Shown: positions 34,465 to 44,109, counted from the stretch's first letter. The stretch: DNA of 64,000 nt from Paenibacillus glycanilyticus (GCF_023715145.1 NZ_JAMBNP010000003.1:62001-126000); one strand, 5' to 3'. The notes: generated from the sequence alone by a model not told the origin. A program made the numbers and translations.

Positions 34465-34493
34465 AAAGTCGGACCGGTAACCGGTCCGGCTTT
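34465..34493 (+). terminator. Terminator after second binding-protein gene
   Basis: AAAGTCGGACCGG pairs with CCGGTCCGGCTTT (one G-U) around a 3-nt loop. A homologous perfect version lies at 44054-44082. Confidence 0.75.
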
Positions 34494-34520
34494 CTCAGTA
34501 ATGGGGAATGGAAATTTAAA

Positions 34521-34552
34521 TTAACGCCAAAAGGTAATTTCCTCGCTAAGCA
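34521..34552 (-). pseudogene. Stub of a nitroreductase 3' end
   Basis: On the minus strand it reads L-S-E-E-I-T-F-W-R-stop, the same C-terminus as the nitroreductase at 44110, with one silent change in the last codon (CGT for CGC). Upstream codons are absent. Its presence shows that this flank was once a binding-protein/nitroreductase junction like the one at 44110. Confidence 0.75.
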
Positions 34553-34702
34553 TGACGGCGGGAATTCGTTATTAAGTAATAGCCATGGTTATTAACTCGT
34601 ATACAGAGGGTATTTATGTAAAATAATAACCAATCGAATTCTCATCGGAGGTCCTGCTTCATGCTTAAAGTTCTGGGTATTATTCTCGCCATTCAAATCG
34701 TC

Positions 34703-34740
34703 AAAAAAAAGGGCTGCCCAGACATTGTCTCAGGCAGCCG
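34703..34740 (-). terminator. Terminator of the subtilase operon
   Basis: The stem GGCTGCC/GGCAGCC with a 14-nt loop (extendable) runs into eight T on the minus strand, 14 bp beyond the protease stop codon. Confidence 0.9.
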
Positions 34741-34753
34741 CTTTGTTGAAAGG

Positions 34754-37700
34754 TTAATTTATTCGATTCGAAGCTTGAAGCAAATCATGAATGACTTTCG
34801 CTGCTGCTTCGCGTGTGGTAGCAGCGAAAGGTTGGAAGAAGTAGCTTCCCTTCACTTCAACCCCTTGCATCAGACCCGCATCCGTAACTGCCTGGATGCT
34901 GTCCTTTGCATACGCGCCGAACTTATCGGCATCAGCATAAGAATGTCCGTTGCCTGAAGTCGATACTTCCAAGCCGATAAGCTTGATCGCTCTTCCCAGC
35001 ATTACCGTCAGATCTTGACGTGTAATCGTTGCATTCGGATGGAATTGACCGTTCTCACCTGTCACCAATCCAGCTGCATATGCGGTTGCCACATCGGAAG
35101 CGAACCAGTCATTGATCTTCACATCTCCGAATGTTGCTTGTGTCGCTTGCGTCTGCAAGCCAAGTGCACGTACGAGCATCGACGTGAATTGTGCACGCGT
35201 GACGTTCGATTTTGGCGAGAACGTACTTGCGGATGTACCATTCAACAAGAATTTATCCGCAAGCGATTGAATCTGTTCGCTCGCCCATGACTTGTCGATA
35301 TCCGTGAATACCACTTGTCTCGTAGCTGCCGCGTATGTAGAGAATCCTGGGCGACGAATCGTCACGATGGATGCACCATCAGCCGTTTTCGTAATCACTG
35401 CTGCAACCGGGTTTACTTTGCCATTCTCTAGATAAAGCGCTCCGGCATGGCTGGTGTCAATTCCTTTGTGTACAAGGAATGATCTTGCCGCTGCTTCGCC
35501 AGCTTTCAACTGCAACGGCGTTGTTGTACCATTGCTTACTGTGCCTGCTTCGAACACATACGGCGTGCCAAGAATCGTTGCATTCTTCACTTGCTTCGTG
35601 AACTTTGCTTTGCTCGCCTCATCTTTCTTGATCGTCAGGATGAGCTCCGCACCAGTTGCGACTTGTTCCAGTGACGTCAGTGGCAAGGCAACTGTCGAAT
35701 CATTCCATGCAAAGACAACAGTTCCTTTCACACCCGCTTCCTTCAACTTCCCAACCTGCGCTGCACTCAGCGTCAGCTTAGCAGCTGAAGCATCGGTAGA
35801 TGCCGCTCCAACTGTCAAAGCTGCGGGCGTCTTCACCTCTTTCAATGCAGCCTGCAGATCCTCATCCTTCACAGTTACTGACAATTGCGAACCTTCCAAG
35901 CTTGTTTGTCCTGCAAGCTCAACACTTGTCTGTCCTTTCTCGAAGACAGATGCTGCAACTTCTTGGTTATACGCTGGTTTGACCGGTCCTGGCAAGCTTG
36001 GAGACGGGCTGCCCGTGCCTGGATTTCCTGGATTAGTTGGTTCTGGCTCATCGTTCACGTAGAATGTCTTAAAGGCAATATTCTCATCAATAAGGGCATA
36101 GTTCTCGTCTAGAACATCTGCAACTAATATGAGCTTATATCGTCCCTTGGGAAGCTGCTTGATCGAATTATTACCATCAATCAAATATCGACCTTCGGTA
36201 TATGAACCTGAAAATTCTGTAAGAATAAAGTCTGTTGGAAGTGGATTTAAATGATCTGTCTTTTCGTCAATATCAAAGCCCTCTGCCAGTAAACCTAAAA
36301 CGTTGTTTTTCATATCGAGAATAGCCACCGCTAGATAATTGACGTCCCCGGAAGGAAAAGATGCCGTCATATCAATTGGTTCAGCCTTGGTCACTGTTGG
36401 ACTGCTGATTGCGAAATCATGAATTAAATAATCATTATCTTCTGATTCTTTGCCAATATGAATGACAAATGGTAAATGCAGAGTAGGATGGTCAGCACTT
36501 TCTAATACAACCTCACCCTCGTACACGCCAACTTTAGCTTGTGAGCTAGCTGCTGCGCTAAGATTAAACTCATAGCTAGCTGCTGCTCCAACTTGGATCA
36601 TATCGCCATGAAGGCCCTCTAACTGCACAGCGACTTTACTCGTATCAGGCGTCGGAATGGGATCGTTAGGATCAGAAGTTACAGAAGAATGCATGACAAC
36701 CTTTACTTGATATGCAACAGATGCATCGGACAGATTTTTCACTTGAAGCGGCTGCTTCACCGCTGCGGACCCTGGCTGAAGCATACCAAAGCTCACACTG
36801 CTTGCTTCACTCGGAATGACAGTCGGATTCATCTTATTATCATAGATTGTTATATTATCCAATGATTCAATAATAGCAGGTGTTTCAATCGCTCTAATAA
36901 CATCAACCCGGCCTGCGCCTTGCGAGTAGACATCGTATGACGTGCCTATTTCATTCGAGAGTGTCTCTGCTGTATTAGCAAGAGCCGAACGAATGTCAGT
37001 CGGTGTCCAGTCTGGATGCGCTTGTTTCATTAGCAGCGCAAGACCTGCCACGTGAGGAGTGGCCATGCTCGTACCGCTCAGCTTAGCGTAAGCTTTATCA
37101 TAGTTACCGCCGTATGCAGGCATCGTCGAGAGAATTTGAACGCCTGGAGCTGCTAGATCTGGTTTTATTCCGTAATTGCCATCAGAATTCGGACCTCGGG
37201 AACTGAAGTCTGCCATTCGATCGCCAGCCAAATCCGTTTTCTCGAAGTCGCTCTTCATAGTGAATTGAAAGGTTTGGCCTGGATTGTCACGCAATTCACG
37301 AGCCAGTGCGCGTCCAATCTGCCCTGGCATATCGAAGGTTGGCACATACTCATAGTTATCACCTAGGAAAGCAACCGGCCCAATTGGACCGTTACGACCA
37401 GGGATATCTTCTTTAAGATCTGGTACTGGTAGATGTTGTGCATTCTCAGTGGCATTACCGTTGAATATGATCAAAGCTTTCGCACCGAGTTTGGCTGCTT
37501 CTTTCACTTTTTCCTCGAAAGGGAATATACCGCGGGAAACGAACACTACTTTACCCTCTACCGATTCTCGATTCAACCCTAAATCTTCATAGCTATACTT
37601 ATCACCAAGGCCAGCATAGACACCTTGAATCGGGCCAGTGCCAAACAACTCATTGAAATTCTCTTGTTCTGTTGTCCACGCCATCAAGTCCATCCGTAAA

Positions 37701-38929
37701 TCTTGGGTAAGCGAGCCGACTTCGCTGAGTACGCTTCCCGATACACGAATCCCATCACTAGTAGCTGCGCCTACAGCAATCGCTAATTGAGAGGACGCTG
37801 GCGAGCCCATTGAATAGTAATAGTGCGGACCACTGCCTGCGTTTCCATTTGCAACGACGGCAACCACACCCGCAAGAACGGCGTTATTCAGTGCTATTGC
37901 ATCTGGTGAATTAGGGTCTTTCTCGGAATCATTTCCTAATGATAGATTAATAACGTCCATGTTATCCTCTACAGCATGCTCAATTCCGTCTATGATTTGA
38001 GCAGAGGTACCCCCCTCTGGTCCTAGCACCTTGTATGCATATAAGCTGGCTTCATAAGCGACACCTTTTTGCTGCAAATTGGAACTAGTATTAGAAGCTG
38101 TACCGGCTATCGTACCAGAAACGTGAGTACCGTGATAGGAACCTTCATAACCAGGATATATTTCCGGCATATCTTCGTATGGATCATCATCCAGGTTGAT
38201 TGCATCATAGCCACCCTCGACATAATTTCCTTCGAGGTCAGGGTGATTGTAGTCAATACCTGTATCTAGAACGCCAATCTTTAAGTCTTTTCCTGTCAAC
38301 CCCCGATTCCATGCCTCCAGAACGCCGATTTGCTCCAGCGGCACGGTATCAATGGCCGACGTTTCTACCGCAGCCTGCTGGCTGTCAGAAACTTCTGCCG
38401 GGTAATAGATCGCATTTGGATAAATAGATTTAACCTCCGGCAGCTCTGCTAGCATCGGAATTTGATCTGCACGAACAGTGACCTCCATACCATTCAGCAC
38501 GGTGTTGAACTTTCGTTCAACTTGCAACGGAATCCGACTAGACTGAGCGTTACGCACAAATTGGTCTTGTTCAGTTTGAACGGCAACCTCCGTAGCTTCT
38601 GCTGCTAATGCCTTGAAGCCTTGCTGAGCTGCATACTTTCCAACAGCAGTTGGTTCTCCTCTCAGCTGTACGATGACCTTAATTTCATCTTGTGAAGCGG
38701 TATTAATGCTCTTCGCTACATACGCTTCACCCAAAGCTGAATCAGCACTACTTAACTCAGGATCAACCTCTTCTAAAGAGCGACTAATTTCTTGTAATCT
38801 CTCTTTCGTAATATATGGTCTGTCAGGTTTATTTGCACCTGCAGCTGGAAGATTCGGAATTGCGAGACTTCCAGCCAACAACGTAACCGTCGCTATCGTA
38901 AGTGATTTCATTAATCGTGATCGTTTCAC
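34754..38929 (-). CDS. Cell-wall-anchored subtilisin-like serine protease with PA and SLH domains
   Basis: 1391 residues, Vpr-like. Signal peptide at 1-32; I9-type propeptide at about 80-180; S8 catalytic domain at about 205-680 with the full triad Asp222 (V-L-D-T-G-I-D), His266 (Y-H-G-T-H-V-S-G) and Ser621 (S-G-T-S-M-A-T-P-H); a PA insert at about 420-560. Beta-rich C-terminal domains follow, then a Pro/Gly linker near 970 and three SLH motifs from about 1205 that bind secondary cell-wall polymer. It should degrade extracellular protein at the cell surface. The start is GTG 38929 (ATG 38911 also in frame). It lies 43 bp downstream of the pseudo-protease gene with no terminator between. Confidence 0.92.
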   Translation of the reverse strand: MKRSRLMKSLTIATVTLLAGSLAIPNLPAAGANKPDRPYITKERLQEISRSLEEVDPELSSADSALGEAYVAKSINTASQDEIKVIVQLRGEPTAVGKYAAQQGFKALAAEATEVAVQTEQDQFVRNAQSSRIPLQVERKFNTVLNGMEVTVRADQIPMLAELPEVKSIYPNAIYYPAEVSDSQQAAVETSAIDTVPLEQIGVLEAWNRGLTGKDLKIGVLDTGIDYNHPDLEGNYVEGGYDAINLDDDPYEDMPEIYPGYEGSYHGTHVSGTIAGTASNTSSNLQQKGVAYEASLYAYKVLGPEGGTSAQIIDGIEHAVEDNMDVINLSLGNDSEKDPNSPDAIALNNAVLAGVVAVVANGNAGSGPHYYYSMGSPASSQLAIAVGAATSDGIRVSGSVLSEVGSLTQDLRMDLMAWTTEQENFNELFGTGPIQGVYAGLGDKYSYEDLGLNRESVEGKVVFVSRGIFPFEEKVKEAAKLGAKALIIFNGNATENAQHLPVPDLKEDIPGRNGPIGPVAFLGDNYEYVPTFDMPGQIGRALARELRDNPGQTFQFTMKSDFEKTDLAGDRMADFSSRGPNSDGNYGIKPDLAAPGVQILSTMPAYGGNYDKAYAKLSGTSMATPHVAGLALLMKQAHPDWTPTDIRSALANTAETLSNEIGTSYDVYSQGAGRVDVIRAIETPAIIESLDNITIYDNKMNPTVIPSEASSVSFGMLQPGSAAVKQPLQVKNLSDASVAYQVKVVMHSSVTSDPNDPIPTPDTSKVAVQLEGLHGDMIQVGAAASYEFNLSAAASSQAKVGVYEGEVVLESADHPTLHLPFVIHIGKESEDNDYLIHDFAISSPTVTKAEPIDMTASFPSGDVNYLAVAILDMKNNVLGLLAEGFDIDEKTDHLNPLPTDFILTEFSGSYTEGRYLIDGNNSIKQLPKGRYKLILVADVLDENYALIDENIAFKTFYVNDEPEPTNPGNPGTGSPSPSLPGPVKPAYNQEVAASVFEKGQTSVELAGQTSLEGSQLSVTVKDEDLQAALKEVKTPAALTVGAASTDASAAKLTLSAAQVGKLKEAGVKGTVVFAWNDSTVALPLTSLEQVATGAELILTIKKDEASKAKFTKQVKNATILGTPYVFEAGTVSNGTTTPLQLKAGEAAARSFLVHKGIDTSHAGALYLENGKVNPVAAVITKTADGASIVTIRRPGFSTYAAATRQVVFTDIDKSWASEQIQSLADKFLLNGTSASTFSPKSNVTRAQFTSMLVRALGLQTQATQATFGDVKINDWFASDVATAYAAGLVTGENGQFHPNATITRQDLTVMLGRAIKLIGLEVSTSGNGHSYADADKFGAYAKDSIQAVTDAGLMQGVEVKGSYFFQPFAATTREAAAKVIHDLLQASNRIN

Positions 38930-38972
38930 GTTCAGCTACCCCATTTCGGATCAATATGATAATCTGCTGCTA

Positions 38973-41900
38973 CTATTTCAAGTTCTCGACCTCTAATCCT
39001 TCGATTGTTACAATATGGTTGCTTGACCTCGGATTGGTATCCCCTGCGTGTACGATCTTAATCTTATGCTCGCCCGCTTTTAGTTCCTCAGAGGTGAAGA
39101 CCGCAACCTGATCTTGACGCTTATTGCTATACAAATCGATTGGTCTAGACGTCACAGATACACCATCGATAAATACATTCACCTTGCCACGATTGTTGCC
39201 CAGCGAGGACCATAGTGTAACTTTTGTTCCATTGAACGTATATTCCGAGGAACTACCCGGCGTCGTTGTATAGAGCTGAGAACCGTCTGCGAACTTCGCG
39301 TCATATCGAACTACCCATGGACCGACTTGGGTAGAAGATCTGGCTATTGGCGATATCAAGTTGGAGATCTTGAATGCATCCACATTGAATCCAATGTTTT
39401 CTTCACCAAACTCAGGTTCTACATTACTAATCTCGACTTCATGATGACCATTAGCCAGCACTGTTTTATATAATACCTGTTGCGTTTTTGGAGTTGCGCT
39501 AAATAAATTTAACCCAGATACCTGCAAACCATCGATGAAAACTTTCGCATGACCCTGCAGATCATTTGTCGTTGCTATCATCTCAAATGCATTGCCTCGA
39601 AAACCAAATTTTACAGAACCGCGTCCAGTGAGCTGCTTCATTGAACCATTCGAGTAACCTGATCCTGAAACTGTCTGCCAATCACCTTCATATCTCAGCG
39701 ATGGATCATTGTCCTCGATCACGGCAGTCGTATTGCTATAGTCAACACGAAGTGAATATTGCCCTGCTCCTGCAACGGCAAAGACATTGATATAATATTT
39801 TCCGGAATTGGTTGCTCGGAACGTAATCGACTCATTCGATGTGCCCGGCGTCTCGGAATAGGCAATCGCACCGTCTTTGCTCGCTACTGTCGTTGCGGAT
39901 GAATCGTATAAGATGAGATCGAAATCAGTTCCCTTAACCCCTGTAAGAGAGATCGTCGCCTCTTCTCCCGCATATAGTTCAATGGAATATACATGGTTTG
40001 GATCTTTCTCGTTATCAAGCTTGTTGGAAATGGAAGGATCAATCAGTGACATACCCGGGATATCCTTGTTCCAAAGGGCACGGTAAGCACTAATGTATTT
40101 TCCGCTTGCCGTATAGCGCTTAAGCTCTTTCTCAGATTTACCACTTGTCATGATGCGCTGTTTGATTTCCGTATTGCTCATATCCGGATACTCACTTTGA
40201 ATAAGTCCTGCCACGCCAGCAGCATAAGCAGCAGCAAATATTGTCCCTGTTGCGTACGTATACGCTCCTGAGGTATTTTTCATATTAATGGTAGTCATTT
40301 CAGGCTTACTACTTGTTATGGTATTGATAAACAACGAAAAGTCCGGCAGCAAATACGTTTGTCCATCGAAAATGGAGTCTTTCGCACCCCAAGCTTTGGT
40401 TATCCAACCACCTTCAGCAGCATGCTGAACACCTAAAACATCTAAAGCGAAATTAGAATCTTGAATGGAATCGAGTGCATTCTGCCCTGCAAGCAGCAAA
40501 TGTCCTCCATTATTCAGATAGTCAGTCAAGTTTTTTTGATCTTTTGCATTAATTAATAATTCGGTGTCAGCGTCACCTGCATTTCCTGTAAACCAGATTA
40601 CAATATCGTAGTCCTCCAATGTAGTCAGGGAAGGCCCATCGGCTGCTATATTTTCTGTTGTAACCGTGTCGAAGTCATAGCTCGCATTATTGAGCAGCTC
40701 TTCATAAACGGGGAAGATTGCAGGTCCACCTGGTATGCCAATTCCAGGATCTCGACTAATGCCCCCAGCATTACCTCGTACACTGTCATCTACAAGCAAC
40801 GCTTTTGGCACTGCATTACCGTCAGTATCTTTCATCCCATCTTTCAAGTAATTCATCACGCGATTGAATACGTCCTGACGTTGCGTGTTAATTACTGCTT
40901 GATCATCCGGAATCGGAATCTCTTCGAATCCTATACTACTGAAATAGGCTTTATACTTTCCTGGGTTATTAATTTGAGCGGCATATCCGAAATCAATATT
41001 CAAATCAGTTGAAGCAATCAATTCTGAAGGTGCCGAGACATCTATGGATTCTTTGCCTATTGCTGAAAGGTCTGACAACACGCCAGATATACTAATTCCG
41101 TTGACAGCTAATATATTGGGACTTGGATAGGAAGCGGGATAAATAGGCTTTATTTCCAAATTTAGAATATCTCGGTTCGCGCGATCTCCTGATGGTGCTA
41201 CAAATAACATGCTAGAAGCATTGATCGCATCTTCAATGTATCTGCTTCTGTACTCGTAGACCATTCCGAACATCGCAATCTTAACACCGTTTTGCTCTGC
41301 GTAATCAATGGCTTCAACAATATCCGTATAGCGTCCGCCCTTTTTGGTCAAAACTTTGAGCGGCATAACTTTAACGTTCGGCGCTACACCGGCAATGCCT
41401 TCATTGTTCCCCCACTTTGCAGCAATTTGACCTGCGGCTACCGTTCCGAATGCGTCCGAGTAACTATCACTTCTATCAAATAATGAATTATCACGATTAG
41501 CAAAGTCCCAACCATTGAAGTCATCGTCGAAACCGTTTTTATCATCATCTTTTCCGTTGTTTGGTGTCTCGCCTTTATTCTCCCAAATCTGACCTTCCAG
41601 GTCAGGGATGTCAATCTTTGCACCACTACCAATAATGGCAATCGTTACATCTTCATTGCCCTTGGTAATTTCCCAGGCTTCTGGCAAATCCATATCTGCA
41701 TCTGGAGTACCACCGGGAACCGTACCATCTTTTACCCATTGACCTGTATTATGAAGGCCCCACTGATCGTTAAATAGCGGATCATTTGGTAACTCTATTG
41801 CCGCACTATCTGTTTGAGCGGTTGTTTCAGCAGTGCCTGCAGCCTGCTCCAAAGCTTGTACAGCTTCTTCACCCTTACTGAAACTTTGGGCATTAATTGC

Positions 41901-42374
41901 ATTAGGCACCATATAGTTGGGCTCTGCATAGAGTACATCTGGATTCTTCAGCAACTCATTAATCACGTTATGTATGTCTGTACCATCAGCGAGCTGAAGC
42001 AGTTCTGTGTTTGGAATCAATAACGAAGACGATCCCGTAATTTGTGCAGATACTGCACTCATGCGTGAGGAAGCAGCATCCGACTTATACCTAACGATGA
42101 CTTCATCCGAAGCATACTCTGGTATCTCAGGTAATAAGCTTACATATTCAGGCTTGCCATCCGCATTTAGTGGTGCTTGTGTCTCATCACTTACATCAGA
42201 GCCAACAGATTTCGCAGAATCAGATAACGGTTGTATCTCTTTCATTTGGCTCTTTCTTAGGAGCTCGTTTTGCGGATGGTTTTGATAATGCATGGCTAAA
42301 GCTGGCGTCACTAATCCAAATGCCAATGCAGCAGAGATTAATGTTGCCGTCATTTTCTTGTTTTTCTTGAACAA
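38973..42374 (-). CDS. Secreted subtilase-fold protein with all catalytic residues replaced (pseudo-protease)
   Basis: 1133 residues with a signal peptide (1-27) and a propeptide-like region at about 85-155, ending A-E-P-N-Y. The S8-like fold opens with N-D-P-L-F-N-D-Q-W-G-L-H-N-T-G-Q. The Asp block reads I-A-I-I-G-S-G (Gly249 for Asp), the His block A-F-G-T-V-A-A-G (Phe309 for His) and the Ser block T-G-T-I-F-A-A-A-Y (Ile712 for Ser). A domain inserted at about 500-690 looks like a class-I amidotransferase/flavodoxin-like unit (A-L-L-V-D-D-S ... Y-D-I-V-I-W-F-T-G-N ... L-N-N-G-G-H-L-L-L-A-G-Q). A PPC-like domain and two beta-sandwich modules with F-I-D-G motifs end the protein. It probably binds rather than cleaves. 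The start is TTG 42374 after AAAGGAAG. Confidence 0.88.
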   Translation of the reverse strand: MFKKNKKMTATLISAALAFGLVTPALAMHYQNHPQNELLRKSQMKEIQPLSDSAKSVGSDVSDETQAPLNADGKPEYVSLLPEIPEYASDEVIVRYKSDAASSRMSAVSAQITGSSSLLIPNTELLQLADGTDIHNVINELLKNPDVLYAEPNYMVPNAINAQSFSKGEEAVQALEQAAGTAETTAQTDSAAIELPNDPLFNDQWGLHNTGQWVKDGTVPGGTPDADMDLPEAWEITKGNEDVTIAIIGSGAKIDIPDLEGQIWENKGETPNNGKDDDKNGFDDDFNGWDFANRDNSLFDRSDSYSDAFGTVAAGQIAAKWGNNEGIAGVAPNVKVMPLKVLTKKGGRYTDIVEAIDYAEQNGVKIAMFGMVYEYRSRYIEDAINASSMLFVAPSGDRANRDILNLEIKPIYPASYPSPNILAVNGISISGVLSDLSAIGKESIDVSAPSELIASTDLNIDFGYAAQINNPGKYKAYFSSIGFEEIPIPDDQAVINTQRQDVFNRVMNYLKDGMKDTDGNAVPKALLVDDSVRGNAGGISRDPGIGIPGGPAIFPVYEELLNNASYDFDTVTTENIAADGPSLTTLEDYDIVIWFTGNAGDADTELLINAKDQKNLTDYLNNGGHLLLAGQNALDSIQDSNFALDVLGVQHAAEGGWITKAWGAKDSIFDGQTYLLPDFSLFINTITSSKPEMTTINMKNTSGAYTYATGTIFAAAYAAGVAGLIQSEYPDMSNTEIKQRIMTSGKSEKELKRYTASGKYISAYRALWNKDIPGMSLIDPSISNKLDNEKDPNHVYSIELYAGEEATISLTGVKGTDFDLILYDSSATTVASKDGAIAYSETPGTSNESITFRATNSGKYYINVFAVAGAGQYSLRVDYSNTTAVIEDNDPSLRYEGDWQTVSGSGYSNGSMKQLTGRGSVKFGFRGNAFEMIATTNDLQGHAKVFIDGLQVSGLNLFSATPKTQQVLYKTVLANGHHEVEISNVEPEFGEENIGFNVDAFKISNLISPIARSSTQVGPWVVRYDAKFADGSQLYTTTPGSSSEYTFNGTKVTLWSSLGNNRGKVNVFIDGVSVTSRPIDLYSNKRQDQVAVFTSEELKAGEHKIKIVHAGDTNPRSSNHIVTIEGLEVENLK

Positions 42375-42804
42375 GAGTCGTCACTTCCTTTGTAAAAATT
42401 TAGATGAATTATTATTCTGATTATTAAAATTATTATTAATGTTCTGAAATTTTTTAATAGAACAATCTTCTAATTAGCACATAATCTCCTTTCGCAAGTA
42501 TGTATCCTTAAGTGGTTAGAGCTGCAGAACGATGCAATCTGTAAAAACTTAACTATGAATGCAATTCATGTCAACTAACCTGACAAGGACTAACAAAAAT
42601 CTATTAACTAAAATATTTATAGTATATATATCATTAGTATACATCTGTAAATTTAATAGCGTCAATACATTTGTTAGTTACTAATTGTATCAGTATTGGC
42701 GATATGTAATTATTATGTCAGATTACTTGACGTAATTTATGTAAGATTTATATAAATAAAATGAATCCTATACATACATTTACTTGCACTTACTTCATAA
42801 AAAA
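42375..42804. other. AT-rich 430-bp region upstream of the pseudo-protease gene
   Basis: No gene. It is markedly AT-rich and contains TGTCA-N7-TGACA (42569-42585), a possible regulator dyad that overlaps a TTGACA on the minus strand. The matching -10 is weak, so the promoter is not settled. Confidence 0.5.
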
Positions 42805-42855
42805 AATAAAACCTTAGCAAGAACATTCAAAAAATGTTCTTGCTAAGGTTTTATT
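42805..42855. terminator. Very strong hairpin, 23-bp perfect stem
   Basis: Exact inverted arms at 42805-42827 and 42833-42855 around a 5-nt loop CAAAA; the left end is A-rich and the right end TTTTATT, so it could terminate in both directions. It insulates the AT-rich subtilase promoter region from the gene scraps on its right. Confidence 0.8.
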
Positions 42856-42860
42856 AAAGT

Positions 42861-43064
42861 ATTTTTATCCTAAATATTAAATTTAATGAACGGTTCAACC
42901 GTTTGATCCATCTGCCGGACAGTCCGAGGCAGTTCTTCAGCGATATGCTCAAGAATCCGAAGCATAAGTACCATGCAAGGTCGCTCAAGACGCTTCGGAG
43001 ACCGCTGGACAGTCAGGTCAAACAGATCGTTCAGCATGTCAAGAAGCAGTTGACCAAAGCGTAA
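42861..43064 (+). pseudogene. Unrecognised 3' gene fragment
   Basis: An open frame without a credible start (about 60 codons from 42885) ending K-K-Q-L-T-K-A-stop at 43062-43064. Its basic composition (R-S-L-K-T-L-R-R-P-L-D-S-Q-V-K-Q) is protein-like and its codon use resembles the region. No family recognised. Confidence 0.4.
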
Positions 43065-43468
43065 CGAAATTGACTTGATCTGCGTGTACGGCGGCGGAAG
43101 CCGAGCATCCGGCAGAAGCCGCGAGCGCTGTCCTCCACGAAGAGGAAACCTCTCCTCTCGCCAGGATCAGCAAGAACGAGGTTCCTTCTTCGGAACTTTC
43201 GCTCAATACTAGATTGCCTTTTTGCGTTTGCGCGAGCAGCTTGCTGAATGCTAAGCCCAGACCAAGCCCGCGCAGGCTCTGTTTCTTGTGCTCCCCGCGA
43301 AAGAAACGCTCAAACACGAGGCTTTGTTCGGAGCGGGGGATGCCGGAGCCGTTGTCGACTACAAGGATGTCGGCGTATCCATCGTTCAAGGAAGTAAAGT
43401 TCGACTCGAGCGCGATGTACAAAACGAGCAGCTGCTTCTTTCCGGTAAGACTAGCGTAACATTCGCCG
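43039..43468 (-). pseudogene. Histidine-kinase C-terminal fragment
   Basis: Encodes the ATP-binding end of a sensor kinase: V-V-D-N-G-S-G-I-P, F-E-R-F-F-R-G, L-R-G-L-G-L-G-L-A-F-S-K-L-L and G-T-S-F-L-L-I-L-A. The rest of the kinase is cut off where the long direct repeat begins (43471). The truncation edge coincides with the repeat edge, so both arose in one rearrangement. Confidence 0.75.
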
Positions 43469-43470
43469 AT

Positions 43471-44051
43471 TTCGGGGAGGGGTTATGGCCGTCAGCGCGG
43501 ATACGAAGCACCCCGTCGAGTCTGTCAAGTTCCTCAATCTGCTGAACACGGATCCCGAGGTTCGCAATTTGTTCAATTTCGGAATCGAGGGGGTGCACTA
43601 CACCTTGGATCGCAACGGCCAGGTAGTGCCCATTCCGCCCAAGGACAAGAACGGCAATCCGATCCCGGACGCGCAGCCAAGCTATGGAGGCGTGCAATAC
43701 ACCCAGGGCAATTGGTTCATCTTGAAGACCATGGGCGGTGAATACCCGGATCCCTTGGACAAATGGAATCAATTCCGCGCAAGCAACAGGGAAGCGGTTG
43801 TATCAAGTACGCTGGGCTTTACCCCGGACTTGTCCCGGATGCCCATTCAGATGCAGAACATCCAGATGGTCTGGGAGAAATACTTTCCCAGCCTGATGAC
43901 GGGCAGCGTGGACGTCGCTTCGGTGCTGCCGATGTTTAATCAGGAGCTTCGGCAGGCGGGTATCGACGAGGTGCGATCCGAAGTGCAGAAGCAGCTTGAC
44001 GCTTGGCGAGCCGCCCATCTGAAACTCGGAAGAGTCCGAGGAAGTAATTGA
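43471..44051 (+). pseudogene. Truncated copy of the solute-binding lipoprotein gene (right repeat copy)
   Basis: The last ~190 codons of a binding protein, matching 33882-34429 over ~548 bp, then a different ending (A-H-L-K-L-G-R-V-R-G-S-N). No signal sequence or N-lobe, so no functional receptor. It is followed by a perfect terminator hairpin and then the intact nitroreductase gene, suggesting that this right flank is the native 3' context. Confidence 0.85.
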
Positions 44052-44053
44052 GG

Positions 44054-44082
44054 AAAGTCGGACCGGTTGCCGGTCCGACTTT
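44054..44082 (+). terminator. Terminator after the truncated binding-protein copy
   Basis: A 13-bp perfect stem AAAGTCGGACCGG/CCGGTCCGACTTT with a 3-nt loop, followed by CTTTG. Confidence 0.8.
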
Positions 44083-44109
44083 CTTTGTAAGGGGGAATAG
44101 TATTTCGTA

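Noticed and set aside
43386-43772. Minus-strand frame repeated at 33605-34183
   Set aside because: It is the antisense shadow of the duplicated binding-protein segment; useful only as a check that the copies agree at the nucleotide level.
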